Shown one piece after another: positions 61,634 to 64,000 of a stretch of DNA of 64,000 nt. The DNA lies in assembly GCF_025149785.1 (NCBI RefSeq), contig NZ_CP102277.1:930001-994000 (forward strand), given 5' to 3'. Under the pieces are notes generated by a model that saw nothing but the letters and a program-made list of their open reading frames with translations, was not told the DNA's origin and made no database searches. Source of the stretch: Coprococcus comes ATCC 27758 (GTDB lineage: Bacteria; Bacillota; Clostridia; Lachnospirales; Lachnospiraceae). The translations under genes were made by a program, and so were the position numbers. The stretch's first letter is position 1; each line of letters opens with the position of its first letter.

Positions 61634-62902
61634 ATGGAACAAAAAATATACAATGAATATGTGGAAATTTTAAAGGAAGAGTTGCTTCCGGCGATGGGAT
61701 GTACAGAGCCGATTGCAGTAGCTTACGCGGCAGCAGTTGCAGTTCAGGCTCTTGGGGAAAAACCGGAATCTGTAGAAGTAAATGTCAGTGCAAATATTAT
61801 TAAGAATGTAAAAAGTGTCGTTGTACCGTGCACAGGAGGACTTCGCGGAATCGGTGCAGCAGTCTGTGCAGGGATTGTAGCCGGATGTCCGGAAAAAGAA
61901 CTGGAAATTCTGGAAGAGATCACAGGGGAACAGAAAGTAGAAATGAAAAAGATGCTGGATACTATGCCGATGACAATCCGGGAATCCGATAAAGAATATA
62001 TTTTCGACATCCAGATCAAGGCATGTGCAGGCGGACACAGCGGATACGTAGAGATCGCAGGTTTTCACACCAATGTGATCTGTGTAAAGAAAGATGATGA
62101 GATCATCAGAGAAAAAGCATATGAAGAGCAGGGATCCAGCTGTGCGACGGACCGTTCTCTTCTGACTGTGGAGAAGATCATTGAATTCGCAGACTGCGTA
62201 GACGTTGCAGACGTAGAGGAAGTTCTGCAGAGACAGATTGATTATAACTGGGCAATTGCCGAAGAGGGCATGACAGGAAACTGGGGAGCTGCCATTGGAA
62301 AGACTTTGATGGAAGCATATGGAAACAGTGTACATAACCGTGCGAAAGCGATGGCAGCGGCCGGATCGGATGCAAGAATGAACGGATGTGAACTTCCGGT
62401 TGTCATCAATTCGGGAAGCGGTAACCAGGGAATGACAACTTCTCTTCCGGTGATCGTCTATGCAAAAGAGCTGAATGTCTCAAAAGAGATGATGCTCCGC
62501 GCGCTGGTTGTGTCAAATCTGATCACAATCCATATGAAGACAGGAATCGGAAGACTGTCTGCATATTGTGGCGCGATCAGTGCAGGATGTGGTGCAGGTG
62601 CAGGAATCTGTTATCTGTATGGCGGACGTGCATATGAGATTTCTCATGTAATTGTAAATGCAGTTGCCATTAACTCAGGTGTTGTGTGTGATGGAGCGAA
62701 GGCAAGCTGCGCGGCAAAAATCGCATCAGCTGTAGAAGCAGGGCTTCTGGGACTTCAGATGCAGAAAAATGGAAAGCAGTTCTATGGCGGAGACGGACTT
62801 GTAGAAAAAGGTGTAGAAAACACGATCCGTAATATTGGAGAGCTTGCAAAGAAGGGAATGCGTGAGACGGATAAAACGATCATCCAGATCATGACAAGAT
62901 AA
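61634..62902 (+). CDS. L-cysteine desulfidase family protein (CyuA/UPF0597, serine dehydratase alpha-like)
   Basis: 422 residues, iron-sulfur enzyme of the CdsB/CyuA family, which converts cysteine to pyruvate, ammonia and sulfide without PLP. LLPAMGCTEPIAVAYAAAVA at the N-terminus is the family hallmark. Candidate cluster cysteines lie in SAYCGAISAGCGAGAGICYL (about 315-334) and in GVVCDGAKASCAAKIASAVE near 355. Closely related proteins act on other amino acids, so the substrate is provisional. It is monocistronic and follows the threonine degradation genes. Confidence 0.88.
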   Translation: MEQKIYNEYVEILKEELLPAMGCTEPIAVAYAAAVAVQALGEKPESVEVNVSANIIKNVKSVVVPCTGGLRGIGAAVCAGIVAGCPEKELEILEEITGEQKVEMKKMLDTMPMTIRESDKEYIFDIQIKACAGGHSGYVEIAGFHTNVICVKKDDEIIREKAYEEQGSSCATDRSLLTVEKIIEFADCVDVADVEEVLQRQIDYNWAIAEEGMTGNWGAAIGKTLMEAYGNSVHNRAKAMAAAGSDARMNGCELPVVINSGSGNQGMTTSLPVIVYAKELNVSKEMMLRALVVSNLITIHMKTGIGRLSAYCGAISAGCGAGAGICYLYGGRAYEISHVIVNAVAINSGVVCDGAKASCAAKIASAVEAGLLGLQMQKNGKQFYGGDGLVEKGVENTIRNIGELAKKGMRETDKTIIQIMTR

Positions 62903-62977
62903 GAAAAAGAGAAAAGAACTGGTAGAAGAGGCACTTGCATTTAACGGACTTAAGAAAAATATGACTAATATTGAAAA

Positions 62978-63020
62978 AATAAAACATCTGCGGTATGCAT
63001 ATCGCAGATGTTTTATTTTT
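62978..63020. terminator. Shared terminator of converging genes
   Basis: AATAAAACATCTGCG (62978-62992) and CGCAGATGTTTTATT (63003-63017), a perfect 15-pair stem with A and T tracts on the two sides, serving both the desulfidase gene and the minus-strand peptidase. Confidence 0.88.
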
Positions 63021-63042
63021 GAACGTTAGCTATTTATACTTT

Positions 63043-64000
63043 TTATTTTTGAATATACTTCTTCAACAACAAAAGCGTATTCTTTACCCCATCCATATGG
63101 GATCTTTCATAGTTATGTGATGCATACACCCCAGGACCAACCAGACCATGGCGGATATCATATCCTGCCCGAAGAGTTGCCTCTACATCAGAACCGTAAT
63201 GCGGATACACATCGATCGCATAATCCAATCCTTCTTCTTTTGCAGTTTCGGCAAGAGCAGATGTTACGTCGTAGTTGTAAGGACCGCCGGAATCTTTTGC
63301 GCAAATAGATACCATGCGTTCGGTACATCCGAGATCGGATCCGACGCAGCCCATGTCAACAGAAATCATCTCTGTTGTATCTTCGGCAACAAAACTTCCG
63401 CCGTGTCCGACTTCTTCATATACAGTGAAAAGAAGAGAAACTTTGCGGGAAAGCGCAATAGATTCATCTTTTACGCATTTTGCCAGACCGAGAAGGATGG
63501 AAGCAGAAAGCTTGTCATCTAAGAAACGGCTTTTGATATAACCGCTCGGTGTGATCTGGGTACGCGGGTCCATGGCGATGATATCTCCAGGCTGTACGCC
63601 AAGTGAAAGAGTTCCTTCTTTAGTGTCCACATTTTCATCCAGAAGGATTTCCATATTTTCTTCTTTTGTCTCAACAGCAGAATCTGCAACATGAACAGAA
63701 GGTTCAGTATTTAGTACTACACCGGTATAAACGCGTCCGTCGCGTGTGTGGATCGTGCAGTTTTCCCCATCAGCGGTACTCCACTGGTGTCCACCGAGAG
63801 TAGTCGGACGCAGTCTTCCATTTGCTTTGACAGAACGCACCATGGCACCGAGGGTATCAACGTGTGCTGCAAGTACCAGCGGATTCCCCTCTCCGCCGAT
63901 CGTTACGAATACGTTGCCTTTGTTAGAAAGCTGTGGTTCATATCCCATATCTGATAAAGTCTTCATCAGGTATGCAGCCACATCTTTGGTATAACCGGAT
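63043..64000 (-). CDS. M42 family metallopeptidase (5' end beyond the window)
   Basis: About 319 residues are present; the frame stays open to the right edge (GYTKDVAAYLMK before an internal GTG at 63981), so the true start lies outside. M42 glutamyl aminopeptidase/endoglucanase-like family: VLAAHVDTLGAMVRSVKANG with metal His-Asp, GYIKSRFLDDKLSASILLGL, LFTVYEEVGHGGSF with catalytic and metal Glu, and a final His in GPGVYASHNYERSHMDG. These are large tetrahedral cytoplasmic aminopeptidases. A third peptidase family in the window, besides M20B and M18. Confidence 0.92.
   Translation of the reverse strand, partial: SGYTKDVAAYLMKTLSDMGYEPQLSNKGNVFVTIGGEGNPLVLAAHVDTLGAMVRSVKANGRLRPTTLGGHQWSTADGENCTIHTRDGRVYTGVVLNTEPSVHVADSAVETKEENMEILLDENVDTKEGTLSLGVQPGDIIAMDPRTQITPSGYIKSRFLDDKLSASILLGLAKCVKDESIALSRKVSLLFTVYEEVGHGGSFVAEDTTEMISVDMGCVGSDLGCTERMVSICAKDSGGPYNYDVTSALAETAKEEGLDYAIDVYPHYGSDVEATLRAGYDIRHGLVGPGVYASHNYERSHMDGVKNTLLLLKKYIQK

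Noticed and set aside
62903-63027. Frame reading KELVEEALAFNGLKKNMTNIEK after the desulfidase gene
   Set aside because: Its codons look gene-like and it may be a decayed gene end, but it runs straight through the terminator hairpin and has no ribosome site, so I do not call a gene.

Overview
The window reads as one continuous chromosomal stretch of an anaerobic, low-to-mid GC Gram-positive bacterium of the Clostridia, most likely a Lachnospiraceae gut commensal. This is inferred from the Firmicutes-type T-box leader on pheST, a 6S RNA of the Gram-positive type, an electron-bifurcating [FeFe]-hydrogenase, the anaerobic (cbi) cobalamin route, a double-cubane reductase homologue, and codon use. 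No species is claimed. I found no tRNA, rRNA, CRISPR array, transposase or phage gene.

Layout. 0-3.6 kb: molybdenum cofactor block (xdhC-like, moaA, a MOSC-MogA fusion, moaC). 3.6-4.8 kb: 6S RNA and a YihY membrane protein. 4.9-10.1 kb: tRNA(Phe) T-box, pheS, pheT, queA, with an unusual set of hairpins after the T-box and a structured tandem duplication between pheS and pheT. 10.6-15.4 kb: Crp-family regulator, MATE exporter and a polar amino acid ABC operon (minus strand). 15.5-24 kb: a short UvrA-like protein, a phosphodiesterase, peptidase T, a 53-residue membrane protein, an M18 aminopeptidase, a GntR regulator and a POT peptide transporter. pepT and the POT gene share an almost identical palindromic upstream site. 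24-29.4 kb: double-cubane reductase (minus), orphan ABC ATPase, the c-di-AMP receptor PstA coupled to cbiG and cbiJ, and a LysR regulator. 29.6-33.7 kb: trimeric hydrogenase hydCBA.

34.0-55.0 kb is the main feature: a cobalamin riboswitch followed by 20 tightly packed genes. These are a large secreted multidomain protein, a lipoprotein binding protein, a BtuCD-type importer, the corrinoid adenosyltransferase, then cbiD-L-F-H-ET-A, cobT-S-C, cbiB, cobD, cbiP, cobU, a second CobU-like gene and cbiC. With cbiG and cbiJ near 27 kb this covers most of the anaerobic route from cobalt-precorrin-2 to cobalamin, plus corrinoid uptake. Cobalt chelatase, uroporphyrinogen methyltransferase and cobalt transport genes are not seen here.

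55.2-64 kb: an SDR oxidoreductase with an insertion in its glycine-rich loop, a HAD phosphatase, a GNAT acetyltransferase, a second MATE exporter, the threonine-to-glycine pair tdh-kbl, a cysteine desulfidase family protein and the start of an M42 aminopeptidase that runs off the window.

The best candidate for something undescribed is the secreted 948-residue protein at 34477-37323. It sits first under the B12 riboswitch, carries repeated beta-type domains and ends in what looks like half of the neighbouring binding protein, suggesting a surface corrinoid-capture module that hands ligand to the importer. Several families of dispersed intergenic hairpin elements are also visible.
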